DNA of 64,000 nt from Psychrobacter immobilis (lineage in GTDB: Bacteria > Pseudomonadota > Gammaproteobacteria > Pseudomonadales > Moraxellaceae), in the NCBI RefSeq assembly GCF_904846285.1, contig NZ_CAJHAD010000005.1, positions 97,754-161,753 on the forward strand, given 5' to 3'. A model generated the notes under the pieces. That model was not told the DNA's origin. It saw only the letters and a program-made list of their open reading frames with translations, and did no database searches. The translations under genes and the position numbers were made by a program. Numbering within the stretch: position 1 is the first letter of the stretch; each line of letters opens with the position of its first letter. Shown here piece by piece: positions 18,551 through 26,518 of this stretch.

Positions 18551-19423
18551 ATGAAGCAGTTATATAGAGTATTGCCAATTGTACTTAGCGTCGGTTTGTT
18601 TGGATGCGGTAACTCTGCAACTCAAGACAACGCCAATACAAAGAGTGTTACCGATAATAAAGATAATTTTGTCAGTCAGCTACCTGATACAGCACCAGTG
18701 ATAAAAGTTGCGACTACAGGCACGACACCGCCATTTTCCTTCCAAGATGACTACGGCAACATGCAGGGCATTGATATTGATGTGATCCGTGCTATCGGTG
18801 AGGAACAAGGATTTAAGGTCGAGTTTTATAAAGAAACCTTCCAAAATATGTTTGATAGCGTGGAATCAGGCAATCGTGATATGGCGCTTGCTGGTATTTC
18901 TTATAAAGATGAACGAGCGACGCGATACGGCCTATCGAAACCTTATTTCTTTAACCCATCAGCCATTATGTATGCTAACAATAATTTAAAAATCAATAGT
19001 TTAGAAGACTTAAGAGGTATGCGTGTTGGTGGTATGGAAAATGGCAAGTCGGTAGATGATATCAAAAAAGTTGGTAGCTATGGCGAGCTATCTACCAGAG
19101 AAACGGCGTTTTTATTATATGAAGACCTCATGCAAGGGAAGGTCGATGCCATTCTCCATGATTTACCTATTTGGCAGTATACGGCAAAAATCCATCCTGA
19201 ATATAAGGTCACTATTGTGCCTTATGAAGGGGAAGATGTGCCTGAAGCACAGCAAGTAATCATGATGGCAAAAGGCAATACTAAGCTTATCAAGAACGTT
19301 AATGAAGGTATTACCAAGCTTAAGACCAAAGGTAGATTCAAAGAAATTGAAAAGCAGTGGTTAGGTGACAGCATACCAGCTATCAATAGCACTTCTACCA
19401 CTCCCACTCAGCAAGCGAACTAA
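18551..19423 (+). CDS. Solute-binding lipoprotein (amino-acid-type, family 3)
   Basis: The 290-aa protein has a lipoprotein signal (VLSVGLFGC, lipobox Cys near residue 23) and a periplasmic family-3 solute-binding domain. The domain shows VATTGTTPPFSFQDDYGNMQGIDIDV, the ligand-arginine region ERATRYGLSKPYF (arginine plus SxPY, typical of amino-acid binders) and GKVDAILHDLPI with the aspartate that usually contacts the ligand amino group. No ABC permease or ATPase is nearby. The membrane kinase gene follows after only 12 nt, so it probably works as a ligand sensor for that kinase rather than for transport (inference). An AAGGA ribosome binding site precedes the ATG. The C-terminus is Thr/Ser-rich. 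Confidence 0.85.
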   Translation: MKQLYRVLPIVLSVGLFGCGNSATQDNANTKSVTDNKDNFVSQLPDTAPVIKVATTGTTPPFSFQDDYGNMQGIDIDVIRAIGEEQGFKVEFYKETFQNMFDSVESGNRDMALAGISYKDERATRYGLSKPYFFNPSAIMYANNNLKINSLEDLRGMRVGGMENGKSVDDIKKVGSYGELSTRETAFLLYEDLMQGKVDAILHDLPIWQYTAKIHPEYKVTIVPYEGEDVPEAQQVIMMAKGNTKLIKNVNEGITKLKTKGRFKEIEKQWLGDSIPAINSTSTTPTQQAN

Positions 19424-19435
19424 GGAATACTGAAG

Positions 19436-21640
19436 ATGGCTACCCCTTATAATACTGACAATAAACGCTATCGCAGTCTAATTATTTCAATTGCACTGTT
19501 TTTATCCTTGATTGGCGCTTTGCTGGCATTTACTTTCTATACCTCGAGTCTCTTAGAGCGAAACACGGTCTTGATTGATCGAACTAACCAAGTTGCAAAC
19601 AGTGCGCAAGCAGTAATTAAAGACTTGTTTGACTTAGATAACAGCTACGGTGAAGACACCAACTCTCCACATATTCAGCGAGTTTTAGAGCGTTTGGAGC
19701 AGGACACGGCATTAATTACAAGCTCTATCGCTGCTCTTGAACAAGGCGGTACGATTACTAGCGTCGATGGCAAAAGCTATGATCTTCCAAAAGTTAATCG
19801 TCAGTCTCAAATTAAAGTAACTGAAGCCAATAATGAATGGAGACTTTTAGAACCCAAAATTCAAGCTTATCTAAAAGATGCTGATAACGTCATGGTTGAC
19901 TCTTCAGATAATTTGACTCAGGCGGTTGAACAGGCAAAGACTTCAAGTTTGTTTATTAACGAGTCGTTAGACCAACTTACCGATGAAGTGTTTATCAACG
20001 CTGAACGCCAAGCAGATACCATTCGTCTGATTCAGATATTGGGTGTTGCGGCTATTTTTGCTTACTTCCTAATTTTCGTATTCTTCTTTGTACGTCGTCT
20101 GCGTGATACCGATGCTGAAGCATTGGCTGCTCGTCGCGAAACGCAAGAAATTATGGAAACCGTCAATACCGGTCTATTCCTGTTAGATAAAGACTTGAAT
20201 ATTGGTCAGCAGCATTCACGTGCTCTAAACGGCATTATTGGTGAAGAAAGACTGTCAGGTGAAAACTTTGCCGATGTACTACGTGGCCGTATTTCAGACA
20301 AAGATTTGAAAACCACGCGTCAGTTTATCGAGCAGCTGTACAACCCACGTGTCAAAGAGAAATTGGTTGATTCTTTAAACCCATTGCATAAAGTTATGCT
20401 GCACAATGCTTCTGGCGAAGAGAGCACCACAAGCCGCTTCCTAGACTTTAAGTTTTCACGCGTTTATGAAGACAAAGACATTGCCCGCATTTTGGTCAAC
20501 GTTAATGACGTCTCAGATGCTGTTTATCTAGAGCAGCGCTTAGAAAAAGAGCGTTCGCAAAATGACATGCAAATTGAGATGTTGACCACCATCTTAAACG
20601 TCAATCCAAAAATTATTAATGAGTTTATTAATAACACCAAAGCTCATATCGATAAGATGAACAACATTTTGAAAAACCCTGGTAGCTCGCAGTTTGAGCT
20701 TGAAGGTAAGCTGAATGCGATTTATCGTGAAATGCACAGCTTAAAAGGTGAAGCGTCGGCACTTAAGCTGCACAGCTTTACTAAAATCGCCTCAGACGCT
20801 GAAGACAAACTGGATGCATTGCAAAATCAGGGCAAACTATCAGGTAATAATTTCTTACCACTGGCTGTCCATTTGGATGACTTACTCAGCCTCTCGAATA
20901 CTATTGAGACATTAGGTGAGCGCATCAACCAAGCTGCGCCAAAGAATAATGCTAGCACTCAGCCGATGACAAAAGCACCTGTGGCCGCGAGTTCATCAAT
21001 CGCTACCCATGCGCCAACAGCAAATAAATCAATTGAGACTGCGTCTTTTGCCGGTGGCAATAACATTGATTTGAGTGATGATTCAGCGGATGAGCAGTTA
21101 GCCTACTATCAAGATTTTGCGCAAGATATCGCGGTTAGACAAGGCAAACAAGTACAGCTAAATGGTCATAATTTAGCGCACGTTACTATCCCTGAAAGTC
21201 TTAAAAAACCGGTTCGGGAAATCAGTATTCAATTGTTACGTAATGCGGTGGTACATGGGGTTGAGTCTCCTAAAGCGCGTCAGGCTGTTGGTAAATCTGC
21301 GATTGGTAGTATTGACTTAGAGATGCAGCGTGACGCTCAAAACTTAATGATCGTGTTACAAGATGACGGTCAGGGTATCAACTACGAAGGCATCCGTAAT
21401 AAATTAATCGCCGATGGTCGCTTCAGTTATGAAGAGGCAAGCGCCCTTACTGAGGGTGATTTGCTTAAAACGTTATTTTCTTCAGGGTTCTCGACCAAAG
21501 AGCATGCGGATGAAGATGGTGGACGCGGCGTGGGCTTAGATGTCATCAAGGCTTTAGTAAAAGAATATGACGGTAAGCTTAATGTAAACAGTAAGCTTGG
21601 CAAAATGACCCGTTTTGTCATTACCTTACCGATCGCGTAA
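19436..21640 (+). CDS. Membrane-bound CheA-like kinase with PAS and HPt domains
   Basis: The 734-aa protein has TM1 at about residues 14-37 and TM2 at about 199-220 with a helical periplasmic region between, a PAS-like domain at about 238-370 (TGLFLLDKDLNIGQQHSRAL) and a coiled segment. An HPt-like motif MHSLKGEASALK carries the candidate phospho-His434. The C-terminus is a CheA-type ATPase domain: LLRNAVVHGVESP (Asn603), DDGQGI near 643 and GGRGVGLDV near 697. There is no HisKA H-box and no CheW-like domain; the protein ends right after the ATPase fold. Phosphotransfer from HPt to the neighbouring receiver is the expected reaction. An AAGGA ribosome binding site lies 9 nt upstream. The operon partners are a binding lipoprotein, a receiver and two CheX-like proteins. 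Confidence 0.88.
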   Translation: MATPYNTDNKRYRSLIISIALFLSLIGALLAFTFYTSSLLERNTVLIDRTNQVANSAQAVIKDLFDLDNSYGEDTNSPHIQRVLERLEQDTALITSSIAALEQGGTITSVDGKSYDLPKVNRQSQIKVTEANNEWRLLEPKIQAYLKDADNVMVDSSDNLTQAVEQAKTSSLFINESLDQLTDEVFINAERQADTIRLIQILGVAAIFAYFLIFVFFFVRRLRDTDAEALAARRETQEIMETVNTGLFLLDKDLNIGQQHSRALNGIIGEERLSGENFADVLRGRISDKDLKTTRQFIEQLYNPRVKEKLVDSLNPLHKVMLHNASGEESTTSRFLDFKFSRVYEDKDIARILVNVNDVSDAVYLEQRLEKERSQNDMQIEMLTTILNVNPKIINEFINNTKAHIDKMNNILKNPGSSQFELEGKLNAIYREMHSLKGEASALKLHSFTKIASDAEDKLDALQNQGKLSGNNFLPLAVHLDDLLSLSNTIETLGERINQAAPKNNASTQPMTKAPVAASSSIATHAPTANKSIETASFAGGNNIDLSDDSADEQLAYYQDFAQDIAVRQGKQVQLNGHNLAHVTIPESLKKPVREISIQLLRNAVVHGVESPKARQAVGKSAIGSIDLEMQRDAQNLMIVLQDDGQGINYEGIRNKLIADGRFSYEEASALTEGDLLKTLFSSGFSTKEHADEDGGRGVGLDVIKALVKEYDGKLNVNSKLGKMTRFVITLPIA

Positions 21641-21659
21641 TTAAGGATAAAGAGACATT

Positions 21660-22022
21660 ATGTACAAATTAATGATTGTTGATGATTCAAATATCATTCG
21701 AAACCGTATTCAGCGTGCTTACGATTCAGGTAAGTTTATGCTAGTTGCGACGGCGACCAGTGGTGTGCAAGCGATTGAGAAATTTAATATTCATCGTCCG
21801 GATGTGATTACTATGGATTTAACCATGCCGCAAATGGATGGTCTTGAATGCATTGCAAAAATCATTGCGATAGATCCTGAAGTACGGATTTTAGTTGTAT
21901 CGGCGTTGTCTGATAAATCGACTGGTATTGAAGCTTTGTCACTGGGCGCGAGCGGATTCTTGTGCAAGCCTTTTTCAGAAGAAGAGCTGGTAGAGTCTTT
22001 GTATGAGCTTGTACAAGACTAA
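21660..22022 (+). CDS. CheY-like single-domain response regulator
   Basis: This 120-aa protein is a complete receiver with nothing attached. The acidic pocket is Asp8/Asp9, the phospho-acceptor is Asp53 in VITMDLTMPQMDG, the switch Ser is Ser81 (VVSALSD) and the conserved lysine is Lys103 (CKPF). Without a DNA-binding or enzymatic output domain it must act by protein contact, like CheY, or as a phosphate sink. It begins 19 nt after the kinase and is its likely partner. No flagellar gene is in the window, so the target is unknown. Confidence 0.93.
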   Translation: MYKLMIVDDSNIIRNRIQRAYDSGKFMLVATATSGVQAIEKFNIHRPDVITMDLTMPQMDGLECIAKIIAIDPEVRILVVSALSDKSTGIEALSLGASGFLCKPFSEEELVESLYELVQD

Positions 22023-22026
22023 CCTC

Positions 22027-22100
22027 TAGGGTGTGTCCGCCATTTAACTCATGAACTTAGCTCGTTTTTATGACTATGTTTAAAATGAAGACATACCCTA
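22027..22100. repeat. 74-nt inverted repeat between the receiver and the first cheX-like gene
   Basis: TAGGGTGTGTC at the left end pairs fully (one G-U) with GACATACCCTA at the right end. After a small mismatch zone, CATTTAA pairs with TTTAAAATG. The arms enclose about 25 nt. It resembles the ends of a small non-autonomous mobile element, but could also be a processing or attenuation hairpin inside the operon. No T-run follows. No convincing target duplication is seen. Confidence 0.7.
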
Positions 22101-22115
22101 ATCAATTTAGTAAAT

Positions 22116-22149
22116 ATATTATGAAAGAACACATATTATGAAAGAGCAA
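22116..22149. repeat. Tandem 17-bp duplication over the cheX-like start codon
   Basis: ATATTATGAAAGAACAC (22116-22132) is followed by ATATTATGAAAGAGCAA (22133-22149), identical at 15 of 17 positions. The duplication doubles the ATG. The upstream ATG at 22121 opens a 6-codon frame (MKEHIL) whose TGA overlaps the real start in ATGA. Confidence 0.8.
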
Positions 22150-22587
22150 AAGTTACAAATTTTTGTGAGTATCATTACCAATTATTTTAATCAGTTTGGC
22201 AATGAAGAGCTGGTCGTTGATACCCCTTATTTACTAGAAAACCAACAGCCAAAAGTCCATGACTATACCGGCGTTATTGGTATCTCGGGGGTGCAAAAAG
22301 GTGTGGTTTATTTTTCTGCCACCAGCGCGTTATTGGATAGTATTCTAGATAGTATGGGCGAAACGGATAAAAGCGAAGATAATTTGGTCGATCTTGCAGG
22401 TGAGGTTGCCAATACCATATCCGGTAATGCTCGCAACGAGTTTGGCGCGGAGTTTCACATCTCTGTACCGCTGGTATTTAAAGGCTCACCGCAAAGCATT
22501 ATCCTACCTAAAAATGGGCGTTCTTTTATCATTCCAGTCAGTTGGCGCGGTCAAATTGGCGAGATTGTGGTTTGTTTGCAAGATTGA
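22138..22587 (+). CDS. CheX-like phosphatase, first copy
   Basis: The 149-aa protein looks like the CheX/CheC family, which dephosphorylates CheY-type receivers. The family's phosphatase signature ExxN occurs once, in LAGEVANTISGNARNEFG (about residues 83-100), where Glu and Asn attack the receiver phosphate. A DYTGVIGISG strand and a VYFSAT segment surround it. CheX forms dimers in characterised relatives. The ribosome binding site is weak; the start overlaps a 6-codon leader frame, so translation may be coupled. It is separated from the receiver gene by the 74-nt hairpin and followed by a paralogue after 41 nt. Confidence 0.88.
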   Translation: MKEQKLQIFVSIITNYFNQFGNEELVVDTPYLLENQQPKVHDYTGVIGISGVQKGVVYFSATSALLDSILDSMGETDKSEDNLVDLAGEVANTISGNARNEFGAEFHISVPLVFKGSPQSIILPKNGRSFIIPVSWRGQIGEIVVCLQD

Positions 22588-22628
22588 ATACAATCCCTCA
22601 TGAAGATCAATATGGACGATAAACGATT

Positions 22629-23078
22629 ATGGTTAATGTAGATAAATTAGGCGTCTTTTTAAGCTCGATCAGTGCGTTTTTTGCACAGATTGATGATGAG
22701 TCAGTAGTGATTGATACGCCGTATTTGAATAGTAATAAAAATGCCGTGGGTTATGACTATAGCGGTATGATTAAAATCTCTGGACCGCTTGAAGGCTGCG
22801 TTTATGTCAGCGCTCCGAGCACTCTTTTGCGTGAAATCATCAAAGTAATGGGCGAGCCTGATTCCTCTATTACGATGATGAAAGACTTATTAGGTGAGAT
22901 GGCAAATACCATTTCAGGTAACGCCCGTACTGAGTTTGGCGCTGATTTTATTATCTCACCGCCTAAAATCATCGAAGGCATACCTAGCATTCCTTATTTA
23001 CCAAAAGACCGCCAAAGCTATGTTACGCCTTTTACATGGCGCGGATACAAGGCAGTCATCGGTATTTCTATCGCTTAA
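22629..23078 (+). CDS. CheX-like phosphatase, second copy
   Basis: This is also 149 aa and clearly a paralogue of the gene before it: VDTPYL versus IDTPYL, DYTGVIGISG versus DYSGMIKISG, and GEVANTISGNARNEFGAEF versus GEMANTISGNARTEFGADF. The ExxN phosphatase residues are kept in both, so neither copy looks inactive. The C-terminal halves diverge more. It is the last gene of the chemosensory-like operon, followed by a strong terminator. Confidence 0.88.
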   Translation: MVNVDKLGVFLSSISAFFAQIDDESVVIDTPYLNSNKNAVGYDYSGMIKISGPLEGCVYVSAPSTLLREIIKVMGEPDSSITMMKDLLGEMANTISGNARTEFGADFIISPPKIIEGIPSIPYLPKDRQSYVTPFTWRGYKAVIGISIA

Positions 23079-23145
23079 TTTAACCTGCCGTATAGATTAA
23101 CCCGCTGTATAGATAGTGAATAATGCTGTAAATAACGATGAGAAG

Positions 23146-23174
23146 CAAAAACGACGTTAATACGTCGTTTTTTT
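23146..23174 (+). terminator. Terminator of the chemosensory operon
   Basis: AAAAACGACGT and ACGTCGTTTTTTT form a perfect stem with a TAAT loop, 68 nt after the last stop. Confidence 0.92.
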
Positions 23175-23198
23175 ATGCGTTATCATCCACTTAAGTCT

Positions 23199-23204
23199 TA
23201 TAAT
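23199..23204 (+). promoter_or_regulatory. Candidate -10 box for rpsB
   Basis: A perfect TATAAT stands about 290 nt before rpsB, and a second candidate TGGTAAAAT (extended -10) lies at 23231-23239. Neither has a good -35. Either would give rpsB a leader of 250-290 nt; S2 leaders in other gammaproteobacteria bind S2 for autoregulation, which is possible here but not shown. Confidence 0.35.
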
Positions 23205-23496
23205 AGCGCTAGCAGTCACTTAGACTTATATGGTAAAATACAGCGCAGCTATTTTCATAATTTAGGTTTAGACGTTTTGTCTAAATTTAAAGCTTAGCTC
23301 AATTTTTAAACCAACCCATCAAACAATGACACACACATCATGGCAAAAAATTGCTGGGTGTTTGGCGACTTGATTAATTTGCGTCTAATAGATAGTTACG
23401 GTGCTGCGTTATAAGCATTAACTATCAGCAAATGCGTGTCGCTAGATAGGCAGTTTTTGTGATGTGGAGGCATAACCCAACCAATAGGAATTTCAC

Positions 23497-24297
23497 ATGG
23501 CTTCAAACAATCCAACCAAAATCGAAATGCGCGACTTATTACAAGCAGGCGCTCACTTTGGTCACCAAACACGTTTTTGGAATCCAAAAATGGGTCCATA
23601 CATCTTTGGCGCCCGTAACAAGATTCACATCATCAACCTTGAGCACACAGTAAAAGCGTTTAACGAAGCATTGACTTACGTAAACGGCCTAGCTGCTAAG
23701 AAAAACAAAGTATTATTTGTTGGTACTAAACGCGCAGCTAGCGGCGTTATCGCTGAGCAAGCAGCACGCGCTGGCATGCCATACGTTGACCATCGCTGGT
23801 TAGGTGGTATGTTGACTAACTGGAAAACTTTACGCCAGTCAATCAATCGTCTAAAAGAGCTAGAAAAACAAGCTGAAGACGGTACTTTCGCTAAGCTTAC
23901 TAAGCGTGAAGCGTTAGAGCGTACTCGTGATATGGAAAAACTTGAGCGTTCACTAGGCGGTATCAAAGACATGGGCGGTCTACCTGACGCAATCTTCGTT
24001 GTAGACGTAGATCATGAAGCGATTGCTATCAAAGAAGCTAAAAATCTAGGTATCCCAGTTATCGGTATTGTTGATACTAACTCTAACCCAGATAACGTTG
24101 ATTACATCATCCCAGCTAACGATGATGCTATCCGTGCGGTAACTTTGTATGTAACTTCTATGGCTGATGCAATCATCGCGGGTAAAGAATACGCACAAAC
24201 TCAAGCGGGCGGTAAAGTTGACCAAGAAGCACCTGCTGCTGCTGAAGAAGCGCCAGTTGAAGCTAAAGCTGAAGAATCTGCTACTCCAGCAGAATAA
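23497..24297 (+). CDS. rpsB: 30S ribosomal protein S2
   Basis: S2 is a late-assembling protein of the small ribosomal subunit. The N-terminus ([24 protein letters not shown]) and the [17 protein letters not shown] motif are family signatures. Length 266 aa exceeds E. coli S2 (241) through an acidic, alanine/glutamate-rich tail (about residues 240-266). The AGGAA ribosome binding site supports the ATG at 23497. It precedes tsf in the same direction, the universal order, but with an unusually long 378-nt gap. Confidence 0.98.
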   Translation: MASNNPTKIEMRDLLQAGAHFGHQTRFWNPKMGPYIFGARNKIHIINLEHTVKAFNEALTYVNGLAAKKNKVLFVGTKRAASGVIAEQAARAGMPYVDHRWLGGMLTNWKTLRQSINRLKELEKQAEDGTFAKLTKREALERTRDMEKLERSLGGIKDMGGLPDAIFVVDVDHEAIAIKEAKNLGIPVIGIVDTNSNPDNVDYIIPANDDAIRAVTLYVTSMADAIIAGKEYAQTQAGGKVDQEAPAAAEEAPVEAKAEESATPAE

Positions 24298-24675
24298 ATC
24301 GCTGACCGCAAAGGTTTAACTTTGTAAAGGCGTCTTGATAGTTGTCTTATCAGCACTCATATAAGGTTATTAACAGCTTATAAGCTCATAAAAGGCATGA
24401 TGTAGTTTTACTCGTCATGCCTTACTGTTAATGGTTTATGGTCAAAATTAATAAGCGTGTCATGATTGGGCGAGTATTATCGTCTATACGAGCCATATTG
24501 CTTTTTTGATGATATAAATAATCGTTAACGATGAGTGGTTATATGAAGGCTTAAGTCTAATGTTATAAGTCTAATATTAAGAGTAATGTTGACTTAATAT
24601 TAATCAAGTTATCGAATAGATTTTAAGCATACCTCTACATAACAATATTCATGTACATAATAAAAGGTAACTCTT
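24298..24675. other. 378-nt gap between rpsB and tsf with hairpin and repeats
   Basis: No gene is visible. AAGGCATGA (24392-24400) pairs perfectly with TCATGCCTT (24415-24423) but no T-run follows, so it could be a processing or attenuation site. A 14-bp tandem repeat with AAGTCTAAT lies at 24553-24580, and TTAAGTC (24551) is inverted as GACTTAA (24591). Confidence 0.55.
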
Positions 24676-25560
24676 ATGTCAGAAGTAAAAGTATCTGCCA
24701 AAATGGTAAAAGAATTGCGCGACCGTACTGGTCTTGGCATGATGGAATGTAAAAAAGCGTTAGAAGAGTCAAATGGTGATGTTGAAGTTGCCATTGATAA
24801 CCTACGTAAATCAGGTCAAGCGAAAGCGGCTAAAAAAGCGGGTAATATCGCAGCTGACGGCGCTATCATTATCGCTCAAGGCGACAACAAAGCATTCTTG
24901 TTAGAAGTGAACTGCCAAACTGACTTCGTTGCAAAAGATGAAAACTTCACTGCATTTGCAGAAAAAGTAGCAAATATCGCCCTAGAAAACAATGAGACTG
25001 ACGTTGCAGCTATCTCTGCATTACCATATGGCGGAGGTCAAACGATTGAAGAAGCTCGTGTATCTCTAGTACAAAAAATCGGTGAGAACATCCAAATCCG
25101 CCGCGTTGAAGTACTTGAAGGCGCTAACATTGCTGCATACCGCCATGGTCTACGTATCGGTGTGGTGGTTTCTTATGAAGGCGGCAGTGCAGACACCGGC
25201 AAAAACCTTGCCATGCACATTGCAGCATTCAACCCTGTGGCAGTAGATGATGAAGACGTAGCGGCTGACGTACTAGCACGCGAAAAAGACATCATCGAAG
25301 CAAAAGCGAAAGAGTCTGGTAAGCCTGACAATATCGTTGAAAAAATGATTGAAGGTGGCTTACGTAAGTACCTAGACGAAGTCACGTTACTTCGTCAACC
25401 ATACGTCATGGACAACGAGAAAAAAGTTGGTGACGTATTAAAATCTGAAGGCGTAAAAGTAGTTGGTTTCAAACGTCTAGAAGTCGGCGAAGGCATCGAG
25501 AAGAAGCAAGAAGACTTTGCTGCTGAAGTTGCTGCAACCCAAGCACTAGCGAATAAGTAA
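24676..25560 (+). CDS. tsf: Translation elongation factor Ts
   Basis: EF-Ts is the nucleotide exchange factor that regenerates EF-Tu-GTP. The UBA-like N-terminus reads [19 protein letters not shown] and the exchange motif is [13 protein letters not shown] (about residues 79-91). The C-terminal coiled-coil part and the [11 protein letters not shown] segment are present. Length 294 aa is normal. AAGGTAA serves as the ribosome binding site. A terminator follows directly, so pyrH and frr, which follow tsf in E. coli, are not here. Confidence 0.98.
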   Translation: MSEVKVSAKMVKELRDRTGLGMMECKKALEESNGDVEVAIDNLRKSGQAKAAKKAGNIAADGAIIIAQGDNKAFLLEVNCQTDFVAKDENFTAFAEKVANIALENNETDVAAISALPYGGGQTIEEARVSLVQKIGENIQIRRVEVLEGANIAAYRHGLRIGVVVSYEGGSADTGKNLAMHIAAFNPVAVDDEDVAADVLAREKDIIEAKAKESGKPDNIVEKMIEGGLRKYLDEVTLLRQPYVMDNEKKVGDVLKSEGVKVVGFKRLEVGEGIEKKQEDFAAEVAATQALANK

Positions 25561-25651
25561 GTTTTAAAATGTAGTGAGTGCTTTATTGATTATTTAATAT
25601 TAATGACTTAATAAAGTGCTCAAAGCTTTTAAAGTAGCTTTGTTTGAACGC

Positions 25652-25687
25652 AAAAAAAGCCCATTATTAATTTAACGGGCTTTTTTG
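25652..25687. terminator. Bidirectional terminator between tsf and the transglycosylase gene
   Basis: AAAAAAAGCCC and GGGCTTTTTT form the stem with a 14-nt AT-rich loop, between convergent stops at 25560 and 25706. Confidence 0.88.
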
Positions 25688-25705
25688 TGGTTGTTGTCTT
25701 TTGAA

Positions 25706-26518
25706 TTAGCGCAATGCTAAATAAGCAGAGTTAGCATAGCTTGCATTATTGCTACTGGTGCCATAACTGACGTTTTGGAGGCCGCCACTATTATTGGTAT
25801 TGGCAGTATTACTGTTATTCGCATTCATGGTAGTACCCGATAGTGCTGAATCATTTTTATATAAACTATGATAGCGGCTCATCACGCTTTTGACATAGTT
25901 ACGGGTTTCTTTAAACGGAGGAATGCCATTATATTTATCGACATTTCCTTCGCCAGCATTATAACCAGCCACGGCAAATTCAACATTATTATTAAAGCGT
26001 TTCATTAGCCAAGCGATATATTTCGCAGATCCTTCGATATTATCGGCAGGATTCCAAGGATTACTCACTTTAAAGCGGCGAGCAGTCGCTGGCATCAGCT
26101 GCATCAAACCTTGCGCACCGACAGGTGAGCGTGCATTAGGATTAAAGGCAGACTCCGTATGCATCATGGCTTTCATCAGCGCAGGATCTATGCCATGGCG
26201 ATCAGCAGAGGCACGGATATAGCTATCGTAAGAGTTACGACTGCCGCTACTGCTCGCCGCGCTGCTACCATAATCTGCATTAGTATTGCTACCAGCATTG
26301 TAAGCACCAGAGTCTTTATAATAAGTCGTTTTTACTTTTTTACTAAATTTATCAAAATTGCCACTAGGATTGACGTTAGTGAGGAGAACTTGTCCACCTT
26401 TGTCTTTGTAGATATACATATTGCCTGCTTGAGCGGCGATAGGTAGGCTAGAGAAGGCAATAGCAGTAAATAAAACGGGAGACAAGCAGCGTGTCATTAA
26501 GGGTGTAATATTTATCAT
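25706..26518 (-). CDS. Secreted lytic transglycosylase with DUF4124 and SLT domains
   Basis: The 270-aa protein has a signal peptide (about residues 1-32, cleaved near AAQA-G), a DUF4124-like segment (MYIYKDKGGQVLLTNVNPSG, about 34-53) and a serine/glycine/asparagine-rich linker. An SLT transglycosylase domain follows: DPALMKAMMHTESAFNPNARS, with the catalytic Glu in HTES, then GLMQLMPATA and AGYNAGEGNV. Such enzymes cleave peptidoglycan glycan strands with 1,6-anhydro product formation in the periplasm. The C-terminal about 45 residues are Asn/Ser-rich. No strong ribosome binding site marks the start; the ATG at 26518 gives the best signal peptide. Confidence 0.88.
   Translation of the reverse strand: MINITPLMTRCLSPVLFTAIAFSSLPIAAQAGNMYIYKDKGGQVLLTNVNPSGNFDKFSKKVKTTYYKDSGAYNAGSNTNADYGSSAASSSGSRNSYDSYIRASADRHGIDPALMKAMMHTESAFNPNARSPVGAQGLMQLMPATARRFKVSNPWNPADNIEGSAKYIAWLMKRFNNNVEFAVAGYNAGEGNVDKYNGIPPFKETRNYVKSVMSRYHSLYKNDSALSGTTMNANNSNTANTNNSGGLQNVSYGTSSNNASYANSAYLALR

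Noticed and set aside
22027..22100. Reading the 74-nt inverted repeat as a terminator splitting the operon
   Set aside because: There is no T-run after the stem on the plus strand, so it is kept as a repeat or processing element, not as a terminator.
22027..22100. Reading the inverted repeat as a complete insertion sequence
   Set aside because: It is only 74 nt, holds no transposase frame, and no convincing target-site duplication is seen.
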